From [Clostridium] clostridioforme AGR2157 (GTDB lineage: Bacteria > Bacillota > Clostridia > Lachnospirales > Lachnospiraceae): a DNA stretch of 60,662 nt. A program made the translations under genes and the position numbers. The stretch lies in NCBI RefSeq assembly GCF_000424325.1, contig NZ_AUJR01000035.1:1-60662 (forward strand), given 5' to 3'. Position 1 is the first letter of the stretch; each line of letters starts with the position of its first letter. Shown here piece after piece: positions 25,384 through 34,074 of this stretch. The notes under the pieces are model-generated. The model had not been told where the DNA came from. It saw only the letters and a list, made by a program, of their open reading frames with translations, and made no database searches.

Positions 25384-26787
25384 ATGGCAACCACACGCAT
25401 CATACCGCTGCATATCGGCAAGGGCCGGACCGAGAGCCGAGCCATCAGCGCGATTATCGACTATGTGGCCAACCCGCAAAAGACAGACCACGGCAGGCTC
25501 ATCACCGGCTATGAGTGCGACAGCCGCGTGGCCGATGCCGAGTTCATGCTGGCCAAGCGCCAGTATATTGCCGCCACCGGACGGGTCCGTGGCGCGGACG
25601 ATGTGATCGCCTACCATGTTCGCCAGTCCTTCTGTCCTGGGGAGATCACCCCGGAGGACGCCAACCGGCTGGGCGTGGAATTTGCCAAACGGTTCACCAA
25701 GGGCAAACACGCCTTTATCGTCTGCACTCACATTGACAAGGCCCATGTCCATAATCATATCATTTGGAGTTCGGTCAACCTGGACTGTGACCGGAAGTTC
25801 CGCAACTTTTGGGGCAGCACAAAAGCCGTCTGTCGATTGAGCGACACCATCTGCATTGAGAACGGACTGTCCATTGTTGAGAACCCAAAGCCCCACGGTA
25901 AAAGTTACGACCAATGGCTGGGCGATCAGGCGAAGCCCTCCCATCGGGAATTGCTCCGTGCTGCCATTGACAACGCCCTGGCACAAAAGCCTGCTGACCT
26001 GGACGAGCTGCTGAAGCTGCTCCGGGAATCCGGCTGTGAAGTGTCCAAGCGCGGAAAATCCTACCGTTTGAAGCTCCCTGGCTGGGGTAAAGTGTCCCGC
26101 TTGGACAGTTTGGGCGACGGCTACACCCTGGAGGACCTGCTGGCTGTCCTCGCCGGACAAAAGGAGCATACACCCCGTCGGAAGCTGGTCAAGCAAGCAG
26201 ATCCGCCGAAGGTCAATCTGCTGGTTGACATCCAGGCAAAGCTCCAGGCTGGAAAAGGTGCCGGATATGCGAGATGGGCCAAGGTCTTTAATCTGAAACA
26301 GATGGCACAGACCGTAAACTATCTCACGGAGCATAACCTGTTGGAGTATGCGGTTCTGGAGGAAAAGGCTGCGGCAGCCACGGCCCACCATAATGAGCTA
26401 TCCGCAAAAATCAAGGCAGCGGAGAAACGCATGGCGGAGATCGCCGTCCTGCGGACCCATATCATCAACTATGCCAAAACTCGTGACACCTATGTGGCCT
26501 ACCGGAAGTCCGGTTACTCCAAGAAATTCCGAGAGGAACATGAGGAGGAAATCCTGCTCCATCAGGCTGCTAAAAATGCCTTTGATGATATGGGGGTCAA
26601 GAAGCTCCCCAAAGTTAAGGAGCTGCAAGCTGAGTACGCCCGGCTCCTGGATGAAAAGAAAAAGACCTATGCCGAGTACCGGCGCTCCCGTGAGGAAATG
26701 CGGGAGCTGCTGGCGGCAAAGGCCAATGTGGATCGGCTTATGAGTATGGAGAAAGAAAGGCAAGTAGAACAAGAGAACGAACGCTAA
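25384..26787 (+). CDS. MOBP-type relaxase
   Basis: 467 residues. The N-terminal relaxase domain has a probable catalytic Tyr near residue 27 (AIIDYVANPQKT) and the metal-binding motif HIDKAHVHNHIIW at about 119-131 (three-histidine signature). The C-terminal third is a long charged coiled coil. The enzyme nicks oriT, stays covalently bound to the 5' end and pilots the strand into the recipient. ATG 25384 follows GAAGGGAGG. Its partner MobC lies 1.7 kb upstream. A hairpin terminator follows the gene. Confidence 0.93.
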   Translation: MATTRIIPLHIGKGRTESRAISAIIDYVANPQKTDHGRLITGYECDSRVADAEFMLAKRQYIAATGRVRGADDVIAYHVRQSFCPGEITPEDANRLGVEFAKRFTKGKHAFIVCTHIDKAHVHNHIIWSSVNLDCDRKFRNFWGSTKAVCRLSDTICIENGLSIVENPKPHGKSYDQWLGDQAKPSHRELLRAAIDNALAQKPADLDELLKLLRESGCEVSKRGKSYRLKLPGWGKVSRLDSLGDGYTLEDLLAVLAGQKEHTPRRKLVKQADPPKVNLLVDIQAKLQAGKGAGYARWAKVFNLKQMAQTVNYLTEHNLLEYAVLEEKAAAATAHHNELSAKIKAAEKRMAEIAVLRTHIINYAKTRDTYVAYRKSGYSKKFREEHEEEILLHQAAKNAFDDMGVKKLPKVKELQAEYARLLDEKKKTYAEYRRSREEMRELLAAKANVDRLMSMEKERQVEQENER

Positions 26788-26820
26788 GAATACTAATATT
26801 TTAATAATAAGAACAATAAA

Positions 26821-26855
26821 GAAGCGCCTGTAACCTTGTAAGTTACAGGCGCTTC
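26821..26855. terminator. Bidirectional terminator between relaxase and PadR genes
   Basis: Perfect 14-bp arms GAAGCGCCTGTAAC (26821-26834) and GTTACAGGCGCTTC (26842-26855) flank a 7-nt loop. It lies between converging genes; the T-runs on both sides are modest. Confidence 0.75.
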
Positions 26856-26872
26856 TCCATTTTGCCAATAGT

Positions 26873-27394
26873 TTAACCAATATTCAAAGAGGAAATCCAG
26901 GTTTGAATTGCTTCCACCAGTACATACTGCTGACGCAAGACGGCCATACCTGTCGTTGGAATACTGGGGTCATTTCCTTTTTCCCGTAAATTATCTTCCA
27001 GATAGGATTTTAGGAGACTAACATTTTCCTGAATCTCTGCTATGCACGATTTTTGTTTTTCGGGCGGCAAGGAATCTAAATTCACAATAACAGCGTTAAA
27101 GTCCAGAAAAATGTTAATCGGCTTTGCGGAAATCTCAAACATAAGGCGTTCAAATTCTGCTTCTCCGGCTTCCGTTAGGGAGTAAATTGCTTTTTCTGGC
27201 ATCTTTCCTTCCTTTACGATTTCGCCTCGTATTAGTCCTTTTTCTTCCAGCTGGATAGCCTTTTTATAAATTGAGGGGGTGCTGATTTTTACCCATTTTG
27301 ATATATTTCTATATTCTACCAACTTTTGAATATCGTAGGCACTCATTGGCTCCTTTTTCAAAATTCCCAACACGATTAAATCTATGGTAGCCAT
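26873..27394 (-). CDS. PadR family transcriptional regulator (1)
   Basis: 173 residues. The N-terminal winged helix (DLIVLGILKKEPMSAYDIQK, then SIYKKAIQLEEKGLI) and the C-terminal dimerisation helices match PadR. PadR proteins repress detoxification or efflux genes until a phenolic or drug-like ligand binds. ATG 27394 begins the conserved MATIDLIVLG; the frame extends upstream without a better site. It is divergent from a MATE pump whose promoter holds a palindrome. A paralogue lies at 29055. Confidence 0.9.
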   Translation of the reverse strand: MATIDLIVLGILKKEPMSAYDIQKLVEYRNISKWVKISTPSIYKKAIQLEEKGLIRGEIVKEGKMPEKAIYSLTEAGEAEFERLMFEISAKPINIFLDFNAVIVNLDSLPPEKQKSCIAEIQENVSLLKSYLEDNLREKGNDPSIPTTGMAVLRQQYVLVEAIQTWISSLNIG

Positions 27395-27506
27395 GTGGAT
27401 CACGCCCTTTCGCTTTGTTCTCTGCATAAAAGAATACTGTCAAATTCACTATAAAATATAGTATTAGATTTTATAGTATTTGTCAAGGCAAATCGCTTTG
27501 CCTCTC

Positions 27507-27535
27507 TTGACATATACTATAAATTATAGTAGTAT
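27507..27535 (+). promoter_or_regulatory. Promoter of the MATE gene with PadR-type operator in the spacer
   Basis: -35 TTGACA (27507-27512), 17-bp spacer, -10 TAGTAT (27530-27535). The 15-bp odd-centred palindrome ACTATAAATTATAGT (27516-27530) fills the spacer. Similar AT-rich half-sites recur at about 27450-27480 and 27560. A bound PadR protein would block polymerase directly. Confidence 0.75.
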
Positions 27536-27608
27536 GATTTATACGGTGGTGTGCTATAATTTATACTACTGTAAATTACACTCGCAAGGAGCGAAAGGAG
27601 TATTAACA

Positions 27609-28985
27609 ATGAGTGAACGTAACAGCAAACTTGAGCTTTTGGGAAGTGCGCCCATACCAAAAGCTCTGATGGCGCTCGGCGTACCGATTATGATTGGGAT
27701 GTTAATCAACGCCCTATATAATCTGGTGGATGCCTATTTTGTGGGCGGACTGGGCAGAAGTCAAATGGGAGCTATTTCCATCGTTTTTCCGTTGGGGCAA
27801 GTCGTGGTTGGTTTGGGCCTTATGTTTGGCAACGGAGCCGCATCCTATCTGTCAAGACTTCTGGGACGTGGCGATAAGGATACTGCCAACAAAGTGGCAA
27901 GTACAGCCCTGTATAGCAGCCTTCTGATTGGTGCTATTATCATCCTTTTTTCTACGATCTTCCTCAAACCAATTTTGACCATGTTAGGCGCGACAGAAAC
28001 TATCATGCCGTATGCCCTGACGTACTCAAGAATTTATATACTGTCCTGTGTTTTCAACGTGTTTAACGTAACCATGAACAACATTGTGAGCAGCGAAGGT
28101 GCAGCAAAGACAACTATGTGTGCGTTACTGCTGGGAGCTGTCTTGAATATCGGATTAGACCCTCTTTTTATTTACACTTTTAACATGGGGGTTGCCGGTG
28201 CAGCAATCGCCACCGCGATTTCGCAGATGGTATCTACACTTGTTTATCTTACATACGTTCTGCGGAAAAGAAGCGCATTTTCTTTCAGCGTAAAAGCATT
28301 TTCTCCAACTGGGCAAATGATGGTGGAAATCTTGAAAATCGGTATCCCTACTTTGGTGTTCCAGTTGCTTACAAGTCTTTCGATTACACTGATTAACCGT
28401 GCAGCCAGCGATTATGGTGATTCCGTCATTGCAGGCATGGGGGCGGTTACACGAATTACTTCTATGGGAACACTGGTTGTCTTTGGCTTTCTGAAAGGAT
28501 TCCAGCCTATTGCCGGATTCAGCTATGGGGCAAAGAAGTTTGACCGTCTGCGCGAAGCAATCAAAACCTCGATCATTTGGTCTACAAGTTTCTGCTTGGT
28601 TGTGGGCTTGGCAATGGCCATTTTCTCCACACAGATTATCTCTCAATTTACTGATGGAGATACCCAAATGATTTTAGCTGGTCAAAAATCACTGTTTGCA
28701 AATGGGATCACATTCATTCTTTTTGGTTTCTACACGGTATATTCCTCTCTATTCCTTGCATTGGGAAAAGGTGCAGCAGGCTTCTTTTTGGGAGCGTGCC
28801 GACAAGGCATCTGTTTTGTTCCTGTCATTCTGTTGCTGCCTATGGTATGGGACATGAATGGTATTTTGTATGCTCAACCTATCGCTGATGTGCTTTCCGT
28901 AGTGATTACTGTATTTATGGCGGTACATCTTCACAAAGAACTATCTATTGCTGAAAAAAAGGCGACGGCTAACTCCGAAAAGTGA
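27609..28985 (+). CDS. MATE family multidrug efflux transporter (1)
   Basis: 458 residues with about twelve hydrophobic helices and MATE-type internal repeats (ALGVPIMIGMLINALYNLVD near the start, and LKIGIPTLVFQLLTSLSITL mid-protein). The protein would export cationic or aromatic compounds using a sodium or proton gradient. ATG 27609 follows GAAAGGAG; the open frame back to 27480 crosses the promoter. It is divergent from PadR(1) and upstream of PadR(2). Confidence 0.92.
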   Translation: MSERNSKLELLGSAPIPKALMALGVPIMIGMLINALYNLVDAYFVGGLGRSQMGAISIVFPLGQVVVGLGLMFGNGAASYLSRLLGRGDKDTANKVASTALYSSLLIGAIIILFSTIFLKPILTMLGATETIMPYALTYSRIYILSCVFNVFNVTMNNIVSSEGAAKTTMCALLLGAVLNIGLDPLFIYTFNMGVAGAAIATAISQMVSTLVYLTYVLRKRSAFSFSVKAFSPTGQMMVEILKIGIPTLVFQLLTSLSITLINRAASDYGDSVIAGMGAVTRITSMGTLVVFGFLKGFQPIAGFSYGAKKFDRLREAIKTSIIWSTSFCLVVGLAMAIFSTQIISQFTDGDTQMILAGQKSLFANGITFILFGFYTVYSSLFLALGKGAAGFFLGACRQGICFVPVILLLPMVWDMNGILYAQPIADVLSVVITVFMAVHLHKELSIAEKKATANSEK

Positions 28986-28996
28986 GGGAAAGCCTC

Positions 28997-29035
28997 TTGA
29001 CTTTTACTATCGTCAATAGTACTATTGATAATAGT
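28997..29035 (+). promoter_or_regulatory. Promoter and double operator of the second padR gene
   Basis: -35 TTGACT (28997-29002), 17-bp spacer, -10 TACTAT (29020-29025). Two 15-bp palindrome-like units lie side by side, ACTATCGTCAATAGT (29006-29020) and ACTATTGATAATAGT (29021-29035). They resemble the site in the MATE promoter, so autoregulation by PadR is likely. Confidence 0.75.
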
Positions 29036-29054
29036 GAAAGTTGGAGGTGTCATT

Positions 29055-29579
29055 ATGTCGTCAATCGATTTGGTCATACTTGGTATTGTATTGGAGAAAC
29101 CGCAAAGCGCCTATGACATTCAAAAGGATGTGGAGTACCACCATTTTTCGCGCTGGACAAAAATAAGCGTACCTTCTATTTATCGTAAGGTACTCCAGTT
29201 GAGCGAGAAGGGGTATCTGCAAAGCGACATTGTTAAAGGTGATAAGTTTGCGGATAAGGCCATCTATTCTATTACCGATCAGGGCAGAGCGTATTTCAAG
29301 GAGCTGATGGCCTCTTGCGCCGCTGGCCCCGTACCCTTGTTATTCGATTTCAATGTGGTAATTACCAATTTGAACAAGATGGACAAAGCTGAAGCGTTGG
29401 AGCTGGTTTCGGCTTTGCGCCGGAGCATACAGTCCTCGGCTGAATCGAATGAGGGCTATGCGCAGGAATTTGCAGACATTCCTTTGGTTGGGAGAACGAT
29501 TTTTGAGCAACAGCAGCTTCTCTATCGCGCCCTACTGGAATGGCTGGATCACTTTGAAGGGCAGTTCTTAAAAGAATGA
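29055..29579 (+). CDS. PadR family transcriptional regulator (2)
   Basis: 174 residues, clearly homologous to the PadR at 26873: IDLVILGIVLEKPQSAYDIQ and WTKISVPSIYRKVLQLSEKG align along the winged helix. ATG 29055 follows GGAGGTG. It overlaps the YjdF gene by ATGA, so regulator and effector are translationally coupled. Its promoter carries two operator-like palindromes. Confidence 0.9.
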   Translation: MSSIDLVILGIVLEKPQSAYDIQKDVEYHHFSRWTKISVPSIYRKVLQLSEKGYLQSDIVKGDKFADKAIYSITDQGRAYFKELMASCAAGPVPLLFDFNVVITNLNKMDKAEALELVSALRRSIQSSAESNEGYAQEFADIPLVGRTIFEQQQLLYRALLEWLDHFEGQFLKE

Positions 29580-29998
29580 GTACGGCTCCCCAAAGCAGTT
29601 TGACCATCCTGTTTGAAGCTCCGTTTTGGATAGGTCTATACGAAAGAACGGATAACGGTAGGTACGAGGTATGCAAAATAACTTTTGGCTCAGAGCCTAA
29701 AGACTATGAGGTCTATGAGTTTCTGCTTAAAAATTGGCACAAGTTGAAATTCAGTCCCCCGATCCAGGCCGAAGTAGCCATAGAGAGAAAAGTCAATCCC
29801 AAACGTATGCAGCGTGAAATTCAAAGCCAGCTGCAAGATAAAGGCATTGGAACAAAGGCGCAGCAGGCGTTGAAACTCCAGCATGAGCAATGTAAGCTGG
29901 AACGGAAAACCAAGAGCCGTGAGCAGAAAGAGGCGGAGAAAGACCGCCAGTTTGCCATACGGCAGGAAAAGAAGAAAGCCAAGCACAGAGGAAGATAA
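29576..29998 (+). CDS. yjdF: YjdF family protein
   Basis: 140 residues. The N-terminal ILFEAPFWIGLYER and the central FGSEPKDYEVYEFLL, together with the basic C-terminus (SREQKEAEKDRQFAIRQEKK), match the YjdF (DUF2992) family. In many Firmicutes yjdF is controlled by the yjdF riboswitch, which senses azaaromatic compounds. Here it sits instead in an operon with a PadR repressor, and no riboswitch is evident. The protein's own biochemical role is not established; a part in tolerance of aromatic xenobiotics is likely. Confidence 0.85.
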   Translation: MSTAPQSSLTILFEAPFWIGLYERTDNGRYEVCKITFGSEPKDYEVYEFLLKNWHKLKFSPPIQAEVAIERKVNPKRMQREIQSQLQDKGIGTKAQQALKLQHEQCKLERKTKSREQKEAEKDRQFAIRQEKKKAKHRGR

Positions 29999-29999
29999 C

Positions 30000-30185
30000 A
30001 TGAAGATAGAATGGATTTTATGCCCTTTTTGTGGCAGCAAAACGCGATTGAAAATCCGCGATGATACGGTGCTGGAAAACTTTCCGCTATATTGTCCCAA
30101 GTGTAAGCACGAAACCTTGATTGCGGTGAGACAACTTAATCTATCCATCATCCAAGAGCCAGACGCTAAGACGCAGAGCCGATAA
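30000..30185 (+). CDS. Cysteine-rich KTR domain protein
   Basis: 61 residues with two CxxC pairs (CPFCGSKTRLKIR near residue 8 and CPKC near residue 32), forming a small zinc ribbon with the KTR motif. Such proteins are frequent in clostridial conjugative elements and are probably zinc-binding. ATG 30000 lies 2 bases after the yjdF stop with GAGGAAG upstream. The following hairpin overlaps its last codons and ends the operon. Confidence 0.8.
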   Translation: MKIEWILCPFCGSKTRLKIRDDTVLENFPLYCPKCKHETLIAVRQLNLSIIQEPDAKTQSR

Positions 30186-30227
30186 CCCAGAGGAAAAACC
30201 TCGCAGGGTATCGGCTCCATTTTTATA
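30176..30227 (+). terminator. Terminator of the padR-yjdF-KTR operon
   Basis: Arms GAGCCGATA (30176-30184) and TATCGGCTC (30209-30217), then CATTTTTATATT. Confidence 0.7.
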
Positions 30228-30658
30228 TTCTCTATAATCTGCCCGGCGGCAGAAAAGAAAAAAACCGTTGCCGGGCAGGGTGGTTTCGTGCGCTTACTCC
30301 AAATATCCCAGCGGCGGTTTTGAGAAATCAAGGCCGCCGCTTTCTTTATACCTGAAGGAGTGTGATACCAGAATCGGCGGCCAGCTGAGGGAGCCGCCAT
30401 GAAAATAATAGTATGTAGTTTATCAAAAAAAGCCTTGCTCATGCCTCGACTCCTTACGCACCGGTATCGGCATTATCCTACTGGTTGATCGGCAATCAGA
30501 AGGTATGGAATAAGTATGACGCCAGTTTCCTGCTTTGGGATGCTGGCGTTTTTGCTTGTCCTTTTTTGTGGAAGGGACCCGTATTATGCCGGTGTCGTTC
30601 TCCGCCCCATTTCGGCTCACTCGCCAACTGGACCTGTGAACCGAAATGGAGGTACATA
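30218..30658 (+). other. Non-coding, hairpin-rich leader before the sigma-like gene
   Basis: No gene seen. Successive stems: CTGCCCGGC/GCCGGGCAG (30239-30278), AGCGGCGG/CCGCCGCT followed by TTCTTTAT (30310-30349), ACGCCAG/CTGGCGT followed by TTTTTGC (30519-30553), and CCATTTCGG/CCGAAATGG (30607-30649), which overlaps the ribosome site of the sigma-like gene. The order terminator-like hairpin then ribosome-site hairpin suggests attenuation. Confidence 0.55.
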
Positions 30659-31078
30659 ATGCAGAAAATCAATCTCCGGGAACTGTATCCCGATATTTAT
30701 AAAACGGACACTTTTTTGGAAGTGACCGATGAAGTTCAGGCGGTGTTCCTGGCCGACAAACGAGCTGAAGCACGCTACCTGCGCCAGATGTATAACTACA
30801 AAGCGCACTACTCTCTGGACTGCGACAATGGCATTGAGAAGGCACTGGTGCAGCACCCGCCGACCCCGGAAGAAATCCTGGAGGACAAGCAGCTGCGCGA
30901 TCAGCTCTATGCTGCGGTGATGGAGCTGCCGGACAAACAAGCCAAGTGGATCTATGCCCGGTTTTACCTGGGCATGACCGTCAAGGAAATTGCCCAGGCT
31001 GAAAGTGTTGATCTCAGCTGGGTATATAAGAGCATAAAGCGCGGTTTGAAGCGCCTGACCAAGAGCTTTTCTGAATAA
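30659..31078 (+). CDS. Sigma-70 region 4-like factor (1)
   Basis: 139 residues. The C-terminal 55 residues form a sigma region 4-type helix-turn-helix (LPDKQAKWIYARFYLGMTVK, then EIAQAESVDLSWVYKSIKRG). The N-terminus (INLRELYPDIYKTDTFLEVT) is a conserved ICE-specific segment. There is no region 2, so it may act as an atypical activator rather than a full sigma factor. ATG 30659 follows TGGAGGT; the open frame to 30485 runs through the leader. A paralogue at 49965 has the same layout and precedes the recombinases. Likely controls element genes. Confidence 0.8.
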   Translation: MQKINLRELYPDIYKTDTFLEVTDEVQAVFLADKRAEARYLRQMYNYKAHYSLDCDNGIEKALVQHPPTPEEILEDKQLRDQLYAAVMELPDKQAKWIYARFYLGMTVKEIAQAESVDLSWVYKSIKRGLKRLTKSFSE

Positions 31079-31133
31079 AACTCTCAGCTTAAATAGGCTG
31101 TTTCTGCTAACAGCAATCAGCCTATAATTTGCA

Positions 31134-31175
31134 GAATGCGGTCCCGTTTTGCGGGCCGCATTCTTTTTCTGTTTT
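31134..31175 (+). terminator. Terminator after sigma-like factor (1)
   Basis: GAATGCGG (31134-31141) and CCGCATTC (31156-31163) with an inner CCCG/CGGG stem, then TTTTTCTGTTTT. Confidence 0.85.
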
Positions 31176-31207
31176 GCGTGATTTCAAAATCCGCACAAAT
31201 AGAAAAA

Positions 31208-31314
31208 GACCACGGCCAGCGGTGCGCTGGTCATGGTCGAAAGCGTCCATCGGACGCGCAGCCGCAGAATAAAATTCTGCGTTCATGGGGGCTTGGGGGA
31301 TACCCTCAACAAGC
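31208..31314. other. Cluster of four hairpins, candidate oriT or structured site
   Basis: Four inverted repeats follow each other in 107 bp: GACCA..GCCAGCG/CGCTGG..TGGTC (31208-31238), GCGTCC/GGACGC (31243-31257), GCAGAAT/ATTCTGC (31264-31280) and GCTTG..GGG/CCC..CAAGC (31291-31314). There is no ORF, promoter or T-run. Stacked stems beside a short unpaired G-rich stretch are typical of relaxase target regions. The relaxase gene ends 4.4 kb upstream, with cargo between. No nic site is recognised. Confidence 0.35.
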
Positions 31315-31407
31315 AGCGCCGGGAGCCGAATGGCTATCCAGGGGCATTGCTTGCCAGTTTTGTCCTTTCGTGCTTCGAATAGACAATAAACTGTTTACGC
31401 ATTCTCG

Positions 31408-31794
31408 TTACTCTTGCAACAGTTTATTATCCCCATAAGGATTTACATAATCCGGCGGGCAGAGATTTGTTTCACTCCACAACATCATCTGATTTAAGAT
31501 TGGAACAAAGCTCTGCCCCATTTCTGTCAAAGAATACTCTACTTTTGGCGGTATCTCTTTATAAATTTCACGGTGTAAAAAGCCGTCCTGTTCCAATTCA
31601 CGAAGCTGCTTTGTCAGCGAAGATTGAGTAATACCATCCAAACGACGCATTAACTCGTTGAATCTTTGGACTTTATAAAAAGCAATGTACCACAAAATCA
31701 ATATTTTCCATTTTCCACCTAACACAGCTTGAAGGCTACTCATTGGTACACATCTGGTCATCATATCAGGATTCATAAATTTGTTTTCTGCCAT
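31408..31794 (-). CDS. HxlR family transcriptional regulator (1)
   Basis: 128 residues with an HxlR/MarR-type winged helix (SLQAVLGGKWKILILWYIAF, RRLDGITQSSLTKQLRELEQ). HxlR proteins often sense electrophiles, aldehydes or redox change through cysteines; here Cys14 or so (MTRCVPMSS) is the only N-terminal one. ATG 31794 follows GGAGGTG (minus strand). It is divergent from the metK-radical SAM operon and probably controls it. A hairpin with AATAAACTGTT/AACAGTTTATT arms (31385-31428) overlaps the end of the gene. Confidence 0.88.
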   Translation of the reverse strand: MAENKFMNPDMMTRCVPMSSLQAVLGGKWKILILWYIAFYKVQRFNELMRRLDGITQSSLTKQLRELEQDGFLHREIYKEIPPKVEYSLTEMGQSFVPILNQMMLWSETNLCPPDYVNPYGDNKLLQE

Positions 31795-31866
31795 ATCGCT
31801 ATACACCTCCACTAACAGTATATCATATACAGCGCAGAATTTCAATGTACACAACATTTTCACTAT

Positions 31867-31886
31867 TAGTATGAAAAATAATACTA
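31867..31886. promoter_or_regulatory. Candidate HxlR operator in the HxlR/metK divergent region
   Basis: Inverted repeat TAGTAT (31867-31872) and ATACTA (31881-31886), 8-bp spacer, in an AT-rich divergent promoter region. Binding by the adjacent HxlR is inferred. Confidence 0.5.
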
Positions 31887-31969
31887 CTACTAAAAAAGTT
31901 GCGTACTTGAAAAAATTGTTGCATAACAGTACCATTGAAGCAAGCAAAAAGAAAAGGAGTTGATTGCTT

Positions 31970-33157
31970 ATGGAAAACAGACTTTTTACTTCGGAATCGG
32001 TTACAGAGGGACATCCTGATAAAGTATGCGACCAAGTTTCAGATGCTGTTCTTGATGCGATTTTAGCGATAGAACCCGAAGCACATGTGGCTTGTGAAGT
32101 ATCTGCTACAACTGGAGTGATTGTCCTGATGGGCGAGATTTCTGCGAATGCTCTGAATCATGTTGATGTGGAGCAGGTTGTCCGGGATACCGTCAGAAAT
32201 ATTGGTTATTTCGGTAATGATTTCGGTTTTAATGCCGATGGAATCGCAGTAATTTCTGCGCTACATGCTCAATCGCCAGATATTGCACAGGGCGTAAATA
32301 ATGCGTTGGAAACACGCTCTGGCAAAGATGCTGATATTGGCGCAGGTGATCAGGGTATGGTCTTCGGTTATGCGACGGATGAAACAGAAACATTCATGCC
32401 AACCCCTATTTATCTGGCGCATCGGCTTACCCGAAAACTGGCAGAAGTTCGCAAAACTGGCACAATCCCTTATTTGGGGCCGGATGGAAAGGCTCAAGTT
32501 TCCGTCGAATATGCAGGACGTAAAGCTGTGAGGGTAGATAGCGTGGTTTTGTCTACGCAGCATTTACCAAATGTGTCCCACGAAATGATTGAGAAAGATA
32601 TTATTAACAAAGTAATCGTTCCTGTCATTCCGAAAGAATTATTAGACAAGAATACTCGTTACCTTATCAACCCTACCGGGCGTTTTGTTGTAGGTGGCCC
32701 ACAGGGAGATACTGGACTGACTGGACGAAAAATAATTGTAGATACTTATGGAGGCTTTGCCCGCCACGGCGGTGGTGCTTTTTCAGGAAAAGACCCGACC
32801 AAAGTTGACCGCAGTGCTGCTTATGCGGCTCGCTATGTTGCAAAAAATCTGGTGGCCGCCGGTATCGCACACCAATGTGAGATTCAGATTGCCTATGCGA
32901 TTGGGGTAGCAAAGCCTGTCTCTGTTTTCGTTGATACCTTTGGTACTGGCATTATACCAGACGAACAAATATTAAAGTTGGTTATGGAGCATTTTGATCT
33001 TCGTCCATCTGCCATTATGAAAGAACTCAATCTTCGCAGACCGATTTACAAACCAACTGCTGCCTATGGTCACTTCGGCAGAGACGATTTATCTCTCCCG
33101 TGGGAACAGATAAATAAAGCCGACATTTTACGGCAGGAATTACTTAAAAACGCATGA
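31970..33157 (+). CDS. metK: S-adenosylmethionine synthetase
   Basis: 395 residues, full length. The signature motifs are intact: [13 protein letters not shown] (ATP/methionine loop) at about 14-26, [15 protein letters not shown] at about 117-131, and [16 protein letters not shown] at about 265-280. The enzyme makes SAM from ATP and methionine. A metK gene on a mobile element, heading an operon with two radical SAM enzymes, suggests it supplies cofactor locally. It starts at ATG 31970 after AAAAGGAG, and the AT-rich codon use differs from the ICE backbone, which points to separate acquisition. It is not likely the host's only copy. Confidence 0.95.
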   Translation: MENRLFTSESVTEGHPDKVCDQVSDAVLDAILAIEPEAHVACEVSATTGVIVLMGEISANALNHVDVEQVVRDTVRNIGYFGNDFGFNADGIAVISALHAQSPDIAQGVNNALETRSGKDADIGAGDQGMVFGYATDETETFMPTPIYLAHRLTRKLAEVRKTGTIPYLGPDGKAQVSVEYAGRKAVRVDSVVLSTQHLPNVSHEMIEKDIINKVIVPVIPKELLDKNTRYLINPTGRFVVGGPQGDTGLTGRKIIVDTYGGFARHGGGAFSGKDPTKVDRSAAYAARYVAKNLVAAGIAHQCEIQIAYAIGVAKPVSVFVDTFGTGIIPDEQILKLVMEHFDLRPSAIMKELNLRRPIYKPTAAYGHFGRDDLSLPWEQINKADILRQELLKNA

Positions 33158-33178
33158 TTTTGAAAGGAGAAATGATTT

Positions 33179-34063
33179 ATGCACTACGATGGAACGATTT
33201 GGCGGCCGCCATATGAAGCCTATTCTTTATTGATTCAGGTCACAGCAGGATGTACGCACCATTCCTGCAAATTCTGTACCTTGTACGAGGACTTGCCTTT
33301 CAAATTCCGAATGTCCCCACTGTCGGAAGTGAAAGAAGATCTCGCAGAAGCAAGCCATTATGTAAGGAACACTCCCCGAATTTTCTTTACTGGCGCAAAC
33401 CCGTTTGTTCTTAGCACAGACAAGCTGAAAACACTGGCAAAGATGGTAAAGGAATATTATCCGAATTACAAGTCGATTGGGTGCTTTGGACGCATAACTG
33501 ATGTGAAAAATAAAACGGTGGAAGAATTGAAAGAGCTCCGTGCTCTTGGCTATGATGGAATTACCTTTGGTGTGGAAACTGGAGATGATGAAGCCCTTGC
33601 TTTTATGAATAAAGGGTATCGGCGGGAAGATATTATTGAACAATGTAAGAAAATGGAAGAATCGGGTATTAGCTACAATTTCTTCTATCTGACCGGAATT
33701 TCTGGTGCGGGCCGTGGAGAAATTGGAGCTAAAGCAACCGCAGAGGTCTTTAACCAGTGTCATCCCAAAATCATTGACGCTTCTATGATGACAATTTACA
33801 AGACTTCTGAATTGTATAAAGAAATTCAGAAAGGGAATTGGAAAGAAGAAAGCGAGATTGAAAAACTTGCCGAGCTGAAAACCCTGATTGAAAATCTTAC
33901 TGTAGAAGCCAGATTTGCTACTGATGGCGCCTCCAATCTAATTCAGGTTCGCGGCAACCTCCCTGAAGATCAGAAAAAGCTGGTCAAATATCTGGAACGA
34001 TTGATTGCAACTGCTGATGAAGCAGCTTTGCGGGAATACAGAGTCAACTTGAAGCACTTATAA
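33179..34063 (+). CDS. Radical SAM protein (1), CX4CX2C type
   Basis: 294 residues. The 4Fe-4S binding motif is GCTHHSCKFC near residues 24-33, with CX4CX2C spacing instead of the usual CX3CX2C. Downstream come FFTGANPFVLS, a beta-strand motif, and GYDGITFGVETGDDE, which fits the SAM-binding ETGDD-type loop. No B12, TRAM or SPASM domain is seen. It is 22 bases after metK with GAAAGGAG upstream. A paralogue follows two genes later. The substrate is unknown; the enzyme would generate a 5'-deoxyadenosyl radical from SAM. Confidence 0.88.
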   Translation: MHYDGTIWRPPYEAYSLLIQVTAGCTHHSCKFCTLYEDLPFKFRMSPLSEVKEDLAEASHYVRNTPRIFFTGANPFVLSTDKLKTLAKMVKEYYPNYKSIGCFGRITDVKNKTVEELKELRALGYDGITFGVETGDDEALAFMNKGYRREDIIEQCKKMEESGISYNFFYLTGISGAGRGEIGAKATAEVFNQCHPKIIDASMMTIYKTSELYKEIQKGNWKEESEIEKLAELKTLIENLTVEARFATDGASNLIQVRGNLPEDQKKLVKYLERLIATADEAALREYRVNLKHL

Positions 34064-34074
34064 GGGACATAAGT

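Noticed and set aside
27428-27608. N-terminal extension of the MATE protein, and a yjdF-type riboswitch in this block
   Set aside because: The extension would cross the promoter and operator, and a strong AAAGGAG precedes ATG 27609. No aptamer-like fold was recognised near yjdF; PadR operators explain control better.
31970-33157. metK as evidence that the region is host chromosome
   Set aside because: It is flanked by a regulator, radical SAM genes and ICE genes, and its codon use differs from the backbone. A cargo paralogue explains it better.
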